Source: Vitellaria paradoxa
Lineage: Eukaryota > Streptophyta > Magnoliopsida > Ericales > Sapotaceae
Direction of reading: 5' to 3'
Assembly: GCA_019916065.1 (NCBI GenBank)
Contig: CM034243.1
Location: 30,096,147 to 30,160,146 of the forward strand
DNA length: 64,000 bases
Shown: positions 32,679-43,848 of the stretch, in pieces
Position numbering within the stretch: the stretch's first letter is position 1
How the letters are laid out: each line of letters begins with the position of its first letter
Position numbers and translations under genes: made by a program
Notes under the pieces: model-generated
What the model was told of the DNA's origin: nothing
What the model saw: the letters and a program-made list of their open reading frames with translations, nothing else
Database searches by the model: none

Positions 32679-34630
32679 GTCAATAATTGGAAATTGGTTG
32701 TGGCAAGTGTCTATAAATCTTTTTTCTTTTTATTTATTGATTTATAAATGAATATAGGAAACTTAATTTAATCCAAAAGTGAATCAATACAATAAAATAT
32801 CTTGTTCAGTAATACATAGTCAAAAATAATTATGTATTTATTTATTCACTTTTTCCTTGCATAAGAATTAAGATAGTATATGTTAAGAGTTGTGACTCAT
32901 ATATGTCTTTCAAGCTTCAAGAAAATGATAGATATGAATGAGAATATTTGCCTAAATAGCTACATTAGTTTACGAGAATACAAAGAAAGTTGGGTGTAGG
33001 AGGCTTGTCTGGCCATACGGTACATTAGTGGAAGAGCTTACTAAGAAAAGCCAAGAATGTGTACTAACAGTTTGAATCTCACTTGGAGTCATTGGAAATT
33101 ATAGAGAGTATGCAAAGCTACAAGGGCACTGGGAAGGTCACTGGCTGGATTAAAGCTAAATCCCCTGATAAGATCCATGGACACTATTTTGCAGCAAAGT
33201 AGCTCGTTGGAAAACTTGTCCTAATAAACTACCCAATTTAAAATTTTTGAGAACTGTATTTGAGTCTATTTCCAATTAAGTTTCTTATTTCTATTTATAT
33301 GGGTTGTCTTGCACGCCTATAGTAAGTTTATATTAGGGTTCCTATGTTTTGAATTAATAGAAAAACTAAAAGCAATGTGAGAATGATTTCTCTAAGTTTT
33401 TTTTTTTTTTTAATATTTTCTTGTATTTCCTACTCCGCAGTTGGAGGTTTATAGTGAGTACTCAGCATGCATACCCATAAACATCGGCATGTTGCTGAAT
33501 CACCTAAAATCTTATATTTTTCAGTGGTTTTTTGGTATTCATTTGCCCATATTCAATTGTATCGTTCAGGTAATTAATTTTGCATAATAATATGATATTA
33601 AGATTGTTTGACAAACACATGAGAATTGTTCGGCATTAAAAAAAAATCGATATATGAGTGTTTGGTTGATATAGCATGATATAGGCCCTAAACTTATAAA
33701 TTTAAGTGTCTAAGTTAAAAGGTACGTCATACATGCTATATACACTGTGACTAAGCCACACACGGACTTGTTATATTATAAATTTATTTTAACCTTAATT
33801 AAACATTATGTTAATAATCACTTAAAAAAATAATTTTTATTAAATTATATTGCAGAAAAAATAATTAAACTGTTAAATAAATATTTTAAATCATTAACAA
33901 ATAAAATGTAATTTATTTATTTTTATTAATAATTATATCACACGGTAAATAAATTATCATTATCACTTAATTAGGGAAAAATTCATGAATGACTTGAAAT
34001 AATATGTTAAAGAATAATTGGATATGTGAAATAATAAAAATATAAAAATAATTTATTACATTATTTTTTATTTTCCTTTTTACTTATTAAATTTATTATT
34101 TTTATTTTTATTTTATCTCAATTATCAAAGTAGGATGAGATAAGATGATGATGATATTTGAATTGAACTTTAATTCTAAATTTATGTAATAAAATAAAAT
34201 TAATTATTATTAAAATAAAAATATAAGAAATGTATACCCAATTATATAAGAATTTATTATTCATTTTATTTGATAATACTCTTATTATGTAAATATTTTT
34301 AAAAAATAATAAAATAACTACTCATATATTGTACAAATCATGGGAAATACTAAAAAGAAAATTTATGACAAATATTATGTTAAATTATAATTAGAATAAA
34401 TTACAAAATCTTGATTAAATAATTATATATTTCCTAATTTTATAATTTTCTTTATGAAATTTATTAGTTTTAAGTTTCATTCTATCTCCTATGTTAAAAA
34501 ATGATTGATAGATAAAGATATTATTTGAGTTGATTATGAGTTTAAAGTCTTATAGGAATTTATCTAATAAGATATCATCTTATTTTATTATATTTTGAAT
34601 AGTAATTTATTAAAATATAGAAAAAATGAA
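32679..34630. other. Intergenic; one half of a dispersed repeat pair
   Basis: 33585-33745 resembles 36548-36705 (shared GTTTGGTTRATAT and AAACTTATAAATTTAAG text) as direct repeats about 3 kb apart; they flank the foldback element and could be the ends of an old interrupted element. 33000-33500 is less AT-rich and could hold degraded exon-like sequence, but no family is recognisable. 33780-34620 is very AT-rich. Confidence 0.4.
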
Positions 34631-35555
34631 AAGTAAAGTACAAAAATCACCTCTAAAGTTCATCCTTAGTGTCACTTTAATCCCACACGTTTCAATTGTA
34701 ATAGTCAAATCCCTGCACTTTCGGTCAATTAGCAATTCGGTCCTTCTATTAATTGATCATTAAACACAACCGTCAAACTAAGTATAAAAAGGTAATTTCT
34801 TCTACAGTTTATCCTCAATATCACTTTACTCCCTCGCATTTTAATTGTAACAGTCAAATTTCTATATTTTCGGTGTATATTTTAAATATATTTTATTAAG
34901 TTATTTTTATAAATATATAATCTAAGATATATTTTATTAAATTATATAACATATTATAATTTGAAATATATATTATTAAATTATTTCTAGTAAATAATAA
35001 CATTAAAAATATATTTAATATTTATTTTTTATTGAATTAAATTATTTTTAATAAATATATAATTAAATTAATAATATAGTTAAATTAATATGAAATATAT
35101 TTTATTAAATTCAAATAATTTTTTTAAATAATAAAATTAAATATTTTATTAAAGGTGATTCGATGGCGAAGTATATTTTATTAAAATATTGTTAGTGAAT
35201 AATATAAACTAATTATATTTAATATATTTTATTTTTATCGAATTAAATTATTTTTAGTAAATAGTTTAATTAAAGTAATAATATATTTAAATTGATACTT
35301 AATTTAGTTTAATTAATATAAAATATATTTTATTAAATTCAAATAATTTTTAAAAAATAATATAATTAAATATTTTATTAAATATTAATTTATTAGATAA
35401 ATTTGTATCTCTAACTGTAGTTTCAGTTTTTATTTTTAAAAAAATGATAATAGAAAAGAAAACTAAAAAATAAAGAGTTAAACAAATTAGAAAAACAGCA
35501 ACGTTACCAAACGACTTTAGAATCACTATTTTTTGAATTTTCTATCTTTACAGTT

Positions 35556-35591
<36 letters not shown>

Positions 35592-36161
35592 GTATATATA
35601 TTTAATTCGAGATGACAAATTTATCAGTACAATTCTTTTGATTCTATTCTATTAATTATAACAACTATTAGTGAAACTACTTTAATTTTATTAATTTTTT
35701 AGAAAATTAATTGAACTTATTAAATATATTTCATATTAATTAAAATAAATTAAATATTATTTTGATTATATTATTAATGTAATCATGTTATTTATTAAAA
35801 ATAATTTAATTCAATCAAGAGAAAATGTATTAAAGATAATTTAATTATATCATTTATTAAATATAATTTAATAAGATATATTTCAAATTAAAATACGTTA
35901 TATAATTTAATAAAATATATTCCAAATATACACTAAAAGTATAGGTATTTGACTGTTATATTGAAACGTGAGAGATTAAAATGACACTGAAGGTAAACTA
36001 TAGAAGAAATTACCTTTTTATCCTCAGTCTAATTGTTAATTAATGAAATAACCAAATTATTGCTAGATCCAAAGTGTAAAGATTTGATTGTTACAATTAA
36101 AATGTGTGGGACTAAAGTGATACTAAGTATAAATTGTAGGGGTGATTTTTATATTTTACCC
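34631..36161. mobile_element. Long-TIR foldback (MULE-like) element, about 1.53 kb
   Basis: About 245-bp inverted repeats: left 34631-34880, right about 35920-36161 (outer ends GTAAAGTACAAAAATCACC and GGTGATTTTTATATTTTAC). Each arm itself contains two related units (a TCACTTTAATCCC...TTTCGGT block at about 34650-34730 and again at about 34795-34875). Flanking AAAATGAAA (34623-34631) and AAAATAAAA (36162-36170) give an imperfect 9-bp target duplication. The core is a degenerate AT-rich array without coding capacity. Confidence 0.8.
35561..35586. repeat. (TA)n microsatellite
   Basis: Thirteen TA units inside the foldback element core. Confidence 0.95.
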
Positions 36162-36855
36162 AAAATAAAAAATAGGAAGTAATATGATAAATAGAGGTAA
36201 CGTCAATTGATATCCATGAAATTCAAGTTTGAATAAATTATAACACTAATTAAGTGATAAGCGGTAACTAGTTACAAACAGCTAAAAACAGATAAAGCAT
36301 CTCGTGGGAATACCTTCAAACTAACAGAGCCTAAACATGTTTCCTGCCAAAGAATAATCGTCATTAACTAATACTCAAAAGTATTAAAGATTTCTTTTTT
36401 TTTCCCCAAGTTAACGCGCATAAATAGTGTAGTTTTTTTTTTTAAATTAAATTTCAATGAAAAAGTCGAATAAAAAAAACTAAAAAATTAAAAACTAACT
36501 TTTTCACACCGAAAATAAACCTTACTTGTCCAAATTCTACGCAACAATGTGATGTTAAGATTATTTGAGCTGCAAATGAAAAAAGTTCAGCATTAGAAAA
36601 TAATATACGAATGTTTGGTTAATATAACGTGATTTGAATCTTAAACTTATAAATTTAAGCTTTTGAGTCTGAAAGTGCTTGTTGCATATGCTTTACACTG
36701 AAGAATAATCGTCATCAATTAAGACCTAAATTTTAGTCTTCGTATAGGACAAAAGTACTACAGATATTATTAATTTTTATCCAATGTTGAAAGCAAATGT
36801 GTGGCTTACATTAGTCTTCCATGCATGCTTCGTAAACATAGCTGTGCAGATTATT

Positions 36856-36940
36856 GTCAATTGACGTGCCCCCTTAAGTTGACACTTTTACTAATAAATA
36901 TTTCAAACTTTTACCCGAAAATTTTGTGTGTGTTGTCAAC
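36856..36940 (+). promoter_or_regulatory. Cluster of W-box cores upstream of the LRR gene
   Basis: TTGAC/GTCAA cores at 36856-36865 (back to back), 36879-36883 and 36935-36939, about 500-600 bp upstream of the LRR pseudogene start. W-boxes bind WRKY factors, common in immune-receptor promoters. Such short cores also occur by chance. Confidence 0.3.
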
Positions 36941-37386
36941 TCGACGTGGCCCACAAGTTGTATCCTTTCCAGTTTACAGCAATCAGACCGGGAACAAGAA
37001 AACTAACGTTCATAATCTGATTTTGCTTATTTATTTTACTAATGAATACTTTAAACTTTTATCCGAAAGTGAATTAATATGGTGCGCTGCAAACTGTCGT
37101 TTGGTTATAATACATAAACCAAACTATTTTTTGCTTTTTTTTTTTTTGTTTGTGAGTGTATGTGTTGGGGCGGGGGAGAGGAGGGAAGAGAGAAGGATTT
37201 TTTATTTTTCAAGTTTTACACTGACTTCAAAATGCTACGCGTGACATGCATTTAAAAAAAAAGAATAATTAATGTTAGGTAAGAATGTTCAAACCCAGCT
37301 ATGATTCTGCAAGCTATAGTGACGACGGTCCAATTTGTGTACCTTAAGTTTGTCATTCAATAATACACATTCATTTTCTCTCTAGC

Positions 37387-37394
37387 TATAAAAA
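37387..37394 (+). promoter_or_regulatory. TATA box of the LRR receptor pseudogene
   Basis: TATAAAAA preceded by CTCTCTAGC, 89 bp upstream of the ATG, followed by a C/A-rich leader. The promoter appears intact although the coding region is not. Confidence 0.65.
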
Positions 37395-37475
37395 CCCCTC
37401 CATGCATTTAAAACCTCATCACATTCTCCCAACACCACCCCTTTAGACCCTTTTACCTAGTGAAAAATCTCAATA

Positions 37476-39773
37476 ATGACATCATTTTCCAATACGTTAC
37501 TAATCCTGTTCATTTTTGCTGTCTTCTCTTTTGATTCTGCTACTTTTGCATCTTCTGCAAAAGTTGGAGAAACAAATGAATTAGAAGTGGTGGCTCTCTT
37601 AGCCTGGAAAGCTAGCCTTGACAACCATAGCCAATTTCTCCTTTCATCATGGGTACGAAGCAACCATCATTGCAGTGGTTGGATTGGAATTGGTTGCAAC
37701 AAGGCTAGCAGAGTCGTCCATTTCAACCTGTCCCGTTACGGTTTGTCAGGTGCACTTTTCAATCTTAATTTCTCATCCTTTCCCCATCTTGTCTCCATTG
37801 ATCTTTCTAATAATTCACTCTACGGAAACATCCCATTGAACATTGGCAACCTTAAGAGACTTGCCTATCTTTGTTTGTCTGTAAACCATCTCTCGGGGAC
37901 AATTCCATCTGAAATTGGCCAATTGACTAATCTACAGATCTTGTACATGGCCAGAAATCAAATCACTTGCTCCATCCCAATAAAAGTTGGGTTGTTAAGG
38001 TCTCTCACAAAACTCTCTTTGTCTTTCAACAACCTCACTGGTTCAATCGCAAAGTCAATTACAAACTTAGCCAACTTAACCACTCTATATCTTTATGAGA
38101 ACTGACTTTCTGGATCCATACCTCAAGAGGTTGGAATGCTAAAGTCTCTCACTGATCTTAGGTTATCATTTAACAATTTCACCGGTTTAATTCCAGCTTC
38201 AATTGCTAACTTAGCCAACTTAACCACTCTATACCTTAATGACAACCAACTTTCTGGATCCATACCTCAAGAGATTGGAATGCTAAGGTCTCTCGTTGAT
38301 CTTGAGTTATCAACAAACAATCTCACCGGTTCAATTCCAGCTTCAATTGGTAACTTGGCCAACTTAACCACTCTATATCTTTATGAGAACCGACTTTCTG
38401 GATCCATACCTCAAGAGGTTGGAATGCTAAGGTCTCTCGTTGATCTTGAGTTATCAACAAACAATCTCACCGGTTCAATTCCAGCTTCAATTGGTAACTT
38501 GGCCAACTTAACCACTCTATATCTTTATGAGAACCGACTTTCTGGATCCATACCTCAAGAGGTTGGAATGCTAAGGTCTCTCGTTGATCTTGAGTTATCA
38601 ACAAACAATCTCACCGGTTCAATTCCAGCTTCAATTGGTAACTTGGCCAACTTAACCACTCTATATCTTTATGAGAACTGACTTTCTGGATCCATACCTC
38701 AAGAGGTTGGAATGCTAAAGTCTCTCACTGATCTTAGGTTATCATTTAACAATTTCACCGGTTTAATTCCAGCTTCAATTGCTAACTTAGCCAACTTAAC
38801 CACTCTATACCTTAATGACAACCAACTTTCTGGATCCATACCTCAAGAGATTGGAATGCTAAGGTCTCTCGTTGATCTTGAGTTATCAACAAACAATCTC
38901 ACCGGTTCAATTCCAGCTTCAATTGGTAACTTGGCCAACTTAACCACTCTATATCTTTATGAGAATCGACTTTCTGGATCCATACCTCAAGAGGTTGGAA
39001 TGTTAAGGTCTCTCGTTGATCTTGAGTTATCAACAAACAATCTCACCGGTTCAATTCCAGCTTCAATTGGTAACTTGGCCAACTTAACCACTCTATATCT
39101 TTATGAGAACCGACTTTCTGGATCCATACCTCAAGAGGTTGGAATGCTAAGGTCTCTCGTTGATCTTGAGTTGTCAACAAACAATCTCACCGGTTCAATT
39201 CCAGCTTCAATTGGTAACTTGGCCAACTTAACCACTCTATACCTTTATGAGAACCGACTTTCTGGATCCATACCTCAAAAGGTTGGAATGCTAAGGTCTC
39301 TCGTTGATCTTGAGTTGTCAACAAACAATCTCACCGGTTCAATTCCAACTTCAATTGGTAATTTGTCCAACTTAACCACTCTATACCTTTATGAGAACCA
39401 ACTTTCTGGATCTATACCTCAAGAGGTTGGAATGCTAAGGTCTCTTATTGATCTTGAGTTATCAAGAAACAATCTCACTGGTTCAATTCCAGCGTCAATT
39501 GGTAACTTGGCCAACTTAACCACTTTATATCTTTCTAGGAACCAGCTTTCTGGATGCATACCTCAAGAGGTTGGAATGCTAAGCTCTCTCATCGAACTAT
39601 CCTTATATTCAAACCATCTCACTGGTTCCATTCCAACTTGAATTAGTAACTTGGCCAACTTAACCACTCTATATCTTTCTAGGAACCAACTTTTTGGATG
39701 CGTACCTCAAGAGGTTGGAATGCTGAGGTCTTTGGTTAGACTTGGTTTCTCAGCGAACAATCTCACCTTCTAG
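37476..39773 (+). pseudogene. LRR receptor-like protein (LRR-RLK XII/MIK2-like ectodomain), broken and truncated
   Basis: One frame from the ATG at 37476 to 39773 encodes a signal peptide (hydrophobic ILLFIF-type core, residues 7-25), an LRRNT_2 cap with the Cys pair in CSGWIGIGC (about residues 67-75), then about 27 plant-type 24-residue LRRs (LxxLxxLxLxxNxLxGxIPxxI). In-frame stops occur at 38103 (TGA), 38679 (TGA), 39639 (TGA) and 39771 (TAG). The first two are CGA-to-TGA changes in the same repeat position. No transmembrane segment or kinase follows; 39774-39950 has only scraps of LRR-like text. Intact relatives are plasma-membrane receptor kinases. The array is made of near-identical 72-bp units in 144-bp pairs and two 576-bp blocks (38106-38681, 38682-39257). 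This could still be transcribed, giving at most a 209-residue secreted fragment. Confidence 0.9.
38103..39254 (+). repeat. Higher-order LRR tandem array (576-bp blocks)
   Basis: 38103-38678 and 38679-39254 are near-identical direct repeats of eight 72-bp LRR units each. Both begin with the same nonsense TGA; the position after the second block (39255) is the ancestral CGA. The 144-bp two-LRR unit recurs at about 98% identity by eye throughout. Confidence 0.92.
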
Positions 39774-40321
39774 AAATTGTTTGGTAAAAGAAGTGGTCCT
39801 CACCGCGTAGCTAGTACTTTCATGCTTTCAAACTAGTACACAATGTCAACCAACCATGCAACAAGTTTATGTGGAACTCTCAAAGTTGTGGCGACCTCTA
39901 CAGAGTTCATTTCACACAATTTCATTGGGACAACTCTTTAGCATAAGCTATTCCACATCACAATCAGCTACCATTCCCATTCTCACTTTCTAGTTTTGAT
40001 GTTCATTTCTTTCTTTAAATTTTAGTTTTCATCCTCCTGTGCTCTTGTTGCATCAGGCAAAGACTTGAAATGCTGTTGTAAGATAAAGCTTCTCTTCCAC
40101 TGTAACAAATTAAAATAAGATGATAATGGGAAGGCTACTTTGTTATATATGCATCAATTTTTCAAATTACTAATTGTACTTTAAGAAGTATCACTTTATC
40201 ATTTGATGATTGGATATACTTCTCTCCCAATTACCTAGATATAAAAGCAGCAATTGTAGTGGGAGTCCAGGTCCAAGTGACAGAAGATCTAGCAAAGCAC
40301 CCTCTAGCCTTTGCCTTTTTT

Positions 40322-40499
40322 TAGCTTTAGTCCACAGGGTTAAGGGTTGCCATTTTTAACCTTAGTCTACAAAGTTAGGGATGGCCCTTGCCATTTTTTA
40401 GCTTCAATCCACAAAGTTAGGGGTTGCCATTTGTTAACTTTAGTCCACAAAGTTAGGGGTGGCCCTTGCCCTTTTTTAGCTTCAATCCACAAAGTTAAG
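40322..40499. repeat. Dimeric minisatellite, about 78-bp unit x 2.3
   Basis: Five copies of a (T/C)A(G/A)TCCACAAAGTTAGGG motif with CACA at about 40333, 40368, 40410, 40446 and 40488, spaced alternately about 35 and 42 bp. The pattern is a two-part repeat duplicated as a dimer. The open frame across it is not a gene. Confidence 0.85.
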
Positions 40500-40830
40500 G
40501 GAGTGTATAAATTTTACTCAGATCAAAATCTCTCAATAAACGAATATGATCGAAGTTATTGGTTTCCAGTTTGATTTTTGACTTTAGATATGGCGGGTAT
40601 GTTTTACTGAGGTGGTTTAATTTGTGTCTTGTTGGTGTCCAAGTCCAAGTGAGTTTGAATGAGGGAAAAGACTAGTTATTGAAGGGGTCCATCACTTTTA
40701 GTGGATTTGGTAGTGATTAGTTAGTGTTGTTGAGATGGTTCAAATCTAGAAACTACCTCTGTGCAGTAACTTTTTACTTACACTCACTTAAGTGTTTGCA
40801 TTTGCATTTGTACAGCTAATTTTCTGTTCA

Positions 40831-41500
40831 TATGGGGGATTGTTAGATAAAATATTAATTTTATACATTTTGTGAGCCAAATTAAAGTGGGACCAACTCT
40901 CCGACTGCATTGGTAATTTACAAAAATGTGCTCTTCTCCTCAAGGAGATTAAAGCGTTCTATTTATTTGTTCAAAATGAATAAGGAATGAATGAAGAAAA
41001 AAAATAACTCCAAACTAACACATTTGAATAAATATTTATAAATAATTTTATATTAGAATAAGAAGAGATTTATTAAAATGACATAGTTTGAATAAGTAGT
41101 TAATTTTATTAGAATGATGAAGTTTTAGTAAGTTGTTGCAATATTCAAAACTACGTAGTTTGAACAAGTCTTCTTCTCTAAGCATACCTATTTAGAAAGG
41201 GAGAACATACATATATGTTTATGAATGGAGCTACATGTTCCATTAGTGTCTTTTTTAGATAGTCACCTGTCCTCTATAAATTTGCATCTCTTTCACACAT
41301 TCTTGCATTCTGATTTATTGTATTCTTACTTATAGAGAGCTAGAAATACGAGAGTATCAAATAATATTTCTAGTTCACTATGTAAATATATTATTGTACA
41401 TCTTAGAAGGTAAACGTTCATGAATTACAAGTGTAGAAGGCGAATCTGTCTTAAGGACATGAAAACACTAACCTTGATCAAATTCAAATTTCACGTCCTG
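40831..41500 (+). mobile_element. Probable LTR (polypurine tract + LTR), solo or truncated
   Basis: A polypurine tract TATGGGGGAT (40831-40840) runs straight into TGTTAGATAAAATATT, a typical Copia 3' LTR start. Downstream there is a CTCTATAAATTTGCATC box (about 41272-41290) and leader-like text. I could not fix the 3' boundary (taken near 41500), a second LTR or a target duplication. Confidence 0.4.
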
Positions 41501-43824
41501 TCCAAGCTTTTCATCTTTTACTTTGAATTACTACAATTTTATTTTAAAACAAAGGCACAAGCATATTAAGAACAACATATATAACAATAGATAATTTTAA
41601 TGAAATATTTCATGAAAATATATTATTTATTAAATACTAGTTTTAAATTAATAAAACATAGAAATTTAATTAGAAATTATATTGAAAGAATTTAATTTTG
41701 TTTAGTAAAATACATCAATTTAATATGTAGGTATATGCAGTAAAAAAATAATGTTACTTTAATAAAATAAATCTTTTTAACCATAAATTAGGTTTTAGTT
41801 GTAAATAACTTTAACAAAATAGTTTAACAATATAAATCATTTTAATATGTTATTATCATTTATTAAATAATTTTTTAGTTTAATAAAATAAATAATTTTG
41901 ATATTAATTAATTTAGTTTTAGGAAAATAAATCATTTTAATATGTAAGTATGTTTTTTAAAAAATAAATTTTAAATTAATAAAATAAATCATTTGACCAC
42001 AAATTATTATAATACTAATTAATTTTTTTAATTAAATAATTAAATACTTATTTTAATAGCAATTAAATTAATTAAGCTGAATATATTTTATAAAATTAAT
42101 TAATTGAAAAAGTGATTTAAGAATTAAGAAAACAAAGATGCATAATTTAAGTAAAAATTGCAGTCTAAGTAAATAATTCTCTGATAAAAATAAAGTGGTT
42201 TACAAATATAAAAAATAATAAAGTTACAAAATTTAAGTTGTATGTTTCAAAATTTAAGTAAAACGTTGCATGATTTAAGTACATAGTTTACCCAAAAAAA
42301 ATTTACCTTCACTATAAATAATTTATTTAAAATGTGCAACTTTTAATTCAAATATTACAATTTTTTTTTTTTTAATTTGCGCAGTTACAAAGAGGACAAG
42401 ATTTCTGAAATGTGGGTCTTATTATCGCCTAATCTACCAACGAAAGCAAATGTTGTGTAGAAATCAAAAAAATAAATTTGTACAATTTAAAAAAAAAATC
42501 AAGTGTATGTAAATTAAACAGTTCAAATAAAAAATTATACATTTCAATAGAGGTGATAATAATTATCAAAAATTTTTGAATCTATCCAATTAAATTCAAA
42601 TTAAATAGGTTGGGTCAATTAAAATCATTAATAAATATAATTAGGTAGATAAGACAACGCTTACTTGATTAATGAGTTTAGATAAATTAATGATATAACT
42701 CAATAAATACTTAATGATTTAATTTTGCAGCAAATCTTATCATCTAGTATCTGCTGCTAGTTTGCATATATATATATATTTTATATTGTGCTGCATGTAC
42801 TCGGTATATATATACACACATAAGTTATCAAGTTGAATTCAATTGAAAATAAGATTGATTACCAATATGTTATCTCAAACTCACGGTCTTTGTTAAATTA
42901 CATTAATAGTATTATATTTATTAACATTATATTTAATAAGTACGTCATTTGTCATACATGTGTGTGTATATATAATAGCAGTTTTAACTTTTTTATTTAA
43001 AGTTTATAAATAATTAATATTTTCTTTAATTAATAACTTATCTTAATAATTAAAATGCACTCACTAATTTATAATTCATAAAAATATTTGAATATCAAAA
43101 AAAAAAAAAAATCTCATACAACTCCTAAGGACTTCTACATTATCACAACACACCTCTAATTCTCAATTTGTCAATTCCTATGGACTTCTAAGGTAAGTAA
43201 ATTAAATTATAAATATATTAAAATTTCCAAAAAGATACTTAGATTTTATAAAAAATATAAATTTTGAATCCGAGTTCGTAAGTTTATTATAACCTATAAT
43301 CAACATGCTTAATAATAATTTATTATTAAATTGATATAATTGTGTTTAATCCATTTAATCACACCCCTTTATGACCGGACTCAAACCCATCAACCCCACC
43401 CAAAGTCACTCATTTGCTAACTCTAAATTTAAAAAAAAAAAAATAGTGCATTTTTCGGTATGATACCTAAAAACCACCATAAGGTACCATAGCCTTACCC
43501 CAATAGTAGTATTAATGGTGATAGAATAATGTACGTAATGTACAGTTAATTTACACATAAAGGTTGACAATTACTCTTTATGAGTGGTAGGATTAAAAAC
43601 AAAAAAAAAAATGCTTGAGACAATATTATTTTGATTGATTAAAGAATTATTTTAAATAACACGTGAAATCATATAATTAATGTAGGTGTAAAATAAAAAT
43701 TCAAAATAATTGACACTCATGAAAATACCACACAAACAACTACAGTAAATAAAACGAATTAAATCATGCTGATGAATCACACATACCATATAGCGTGGAA
43801 ACCTAAACTACTCATACGTAAAAT
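41501..43824. other. AT-rich intergenic DNA
   Basis: No gene. 41620-42110 contains loosely periodic ATTTATTAAATA / TTTAATAAAATAAAT motifs of the kind also seen near 14.9, 24.2-24.6, 34.9-35.9 and 47.2-47.5 kb. There are (TA)n runs near 42767-42780, and the rest is unremarkable. Confidence 0.5.
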
Positions 43825-43848
43825 CCCAAGTCTACAGGTAACTAACTT
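43825..43848. repeat. LINE target-site duplication, left
   Basis: 24 bp, matching 46470-46493 with three transitions. It directly abuts the poly(T) that represents the LINE poly(A) tail. Confidence 0.85.

Noticed and set aside
32228..32751. Several overlapping open frames
   Set aside because: Explained by the Cassandra LTR and its 5S-like sequence.
33585..36705. LTR pair 33585-33745 / 36548-36705 as a complete retrotransposon
   Set aside because: Similarity is partial, TG...CA ends, PBS and PPT are missing, and the interior is mainly the foldback element; noted only as a dispersed repeat pair.
36801..37244. 147-codon open frame upstream of the LRR gene
   Set aside because: Contains poly(T)- and GA-derived low-complexity text and no domain. 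It sits where the LRR promoter is expected.
40347..40574. 75-codon frame with repeated peptide text
   Set aside because: Translation of the minisatellite; period-driven open frame.
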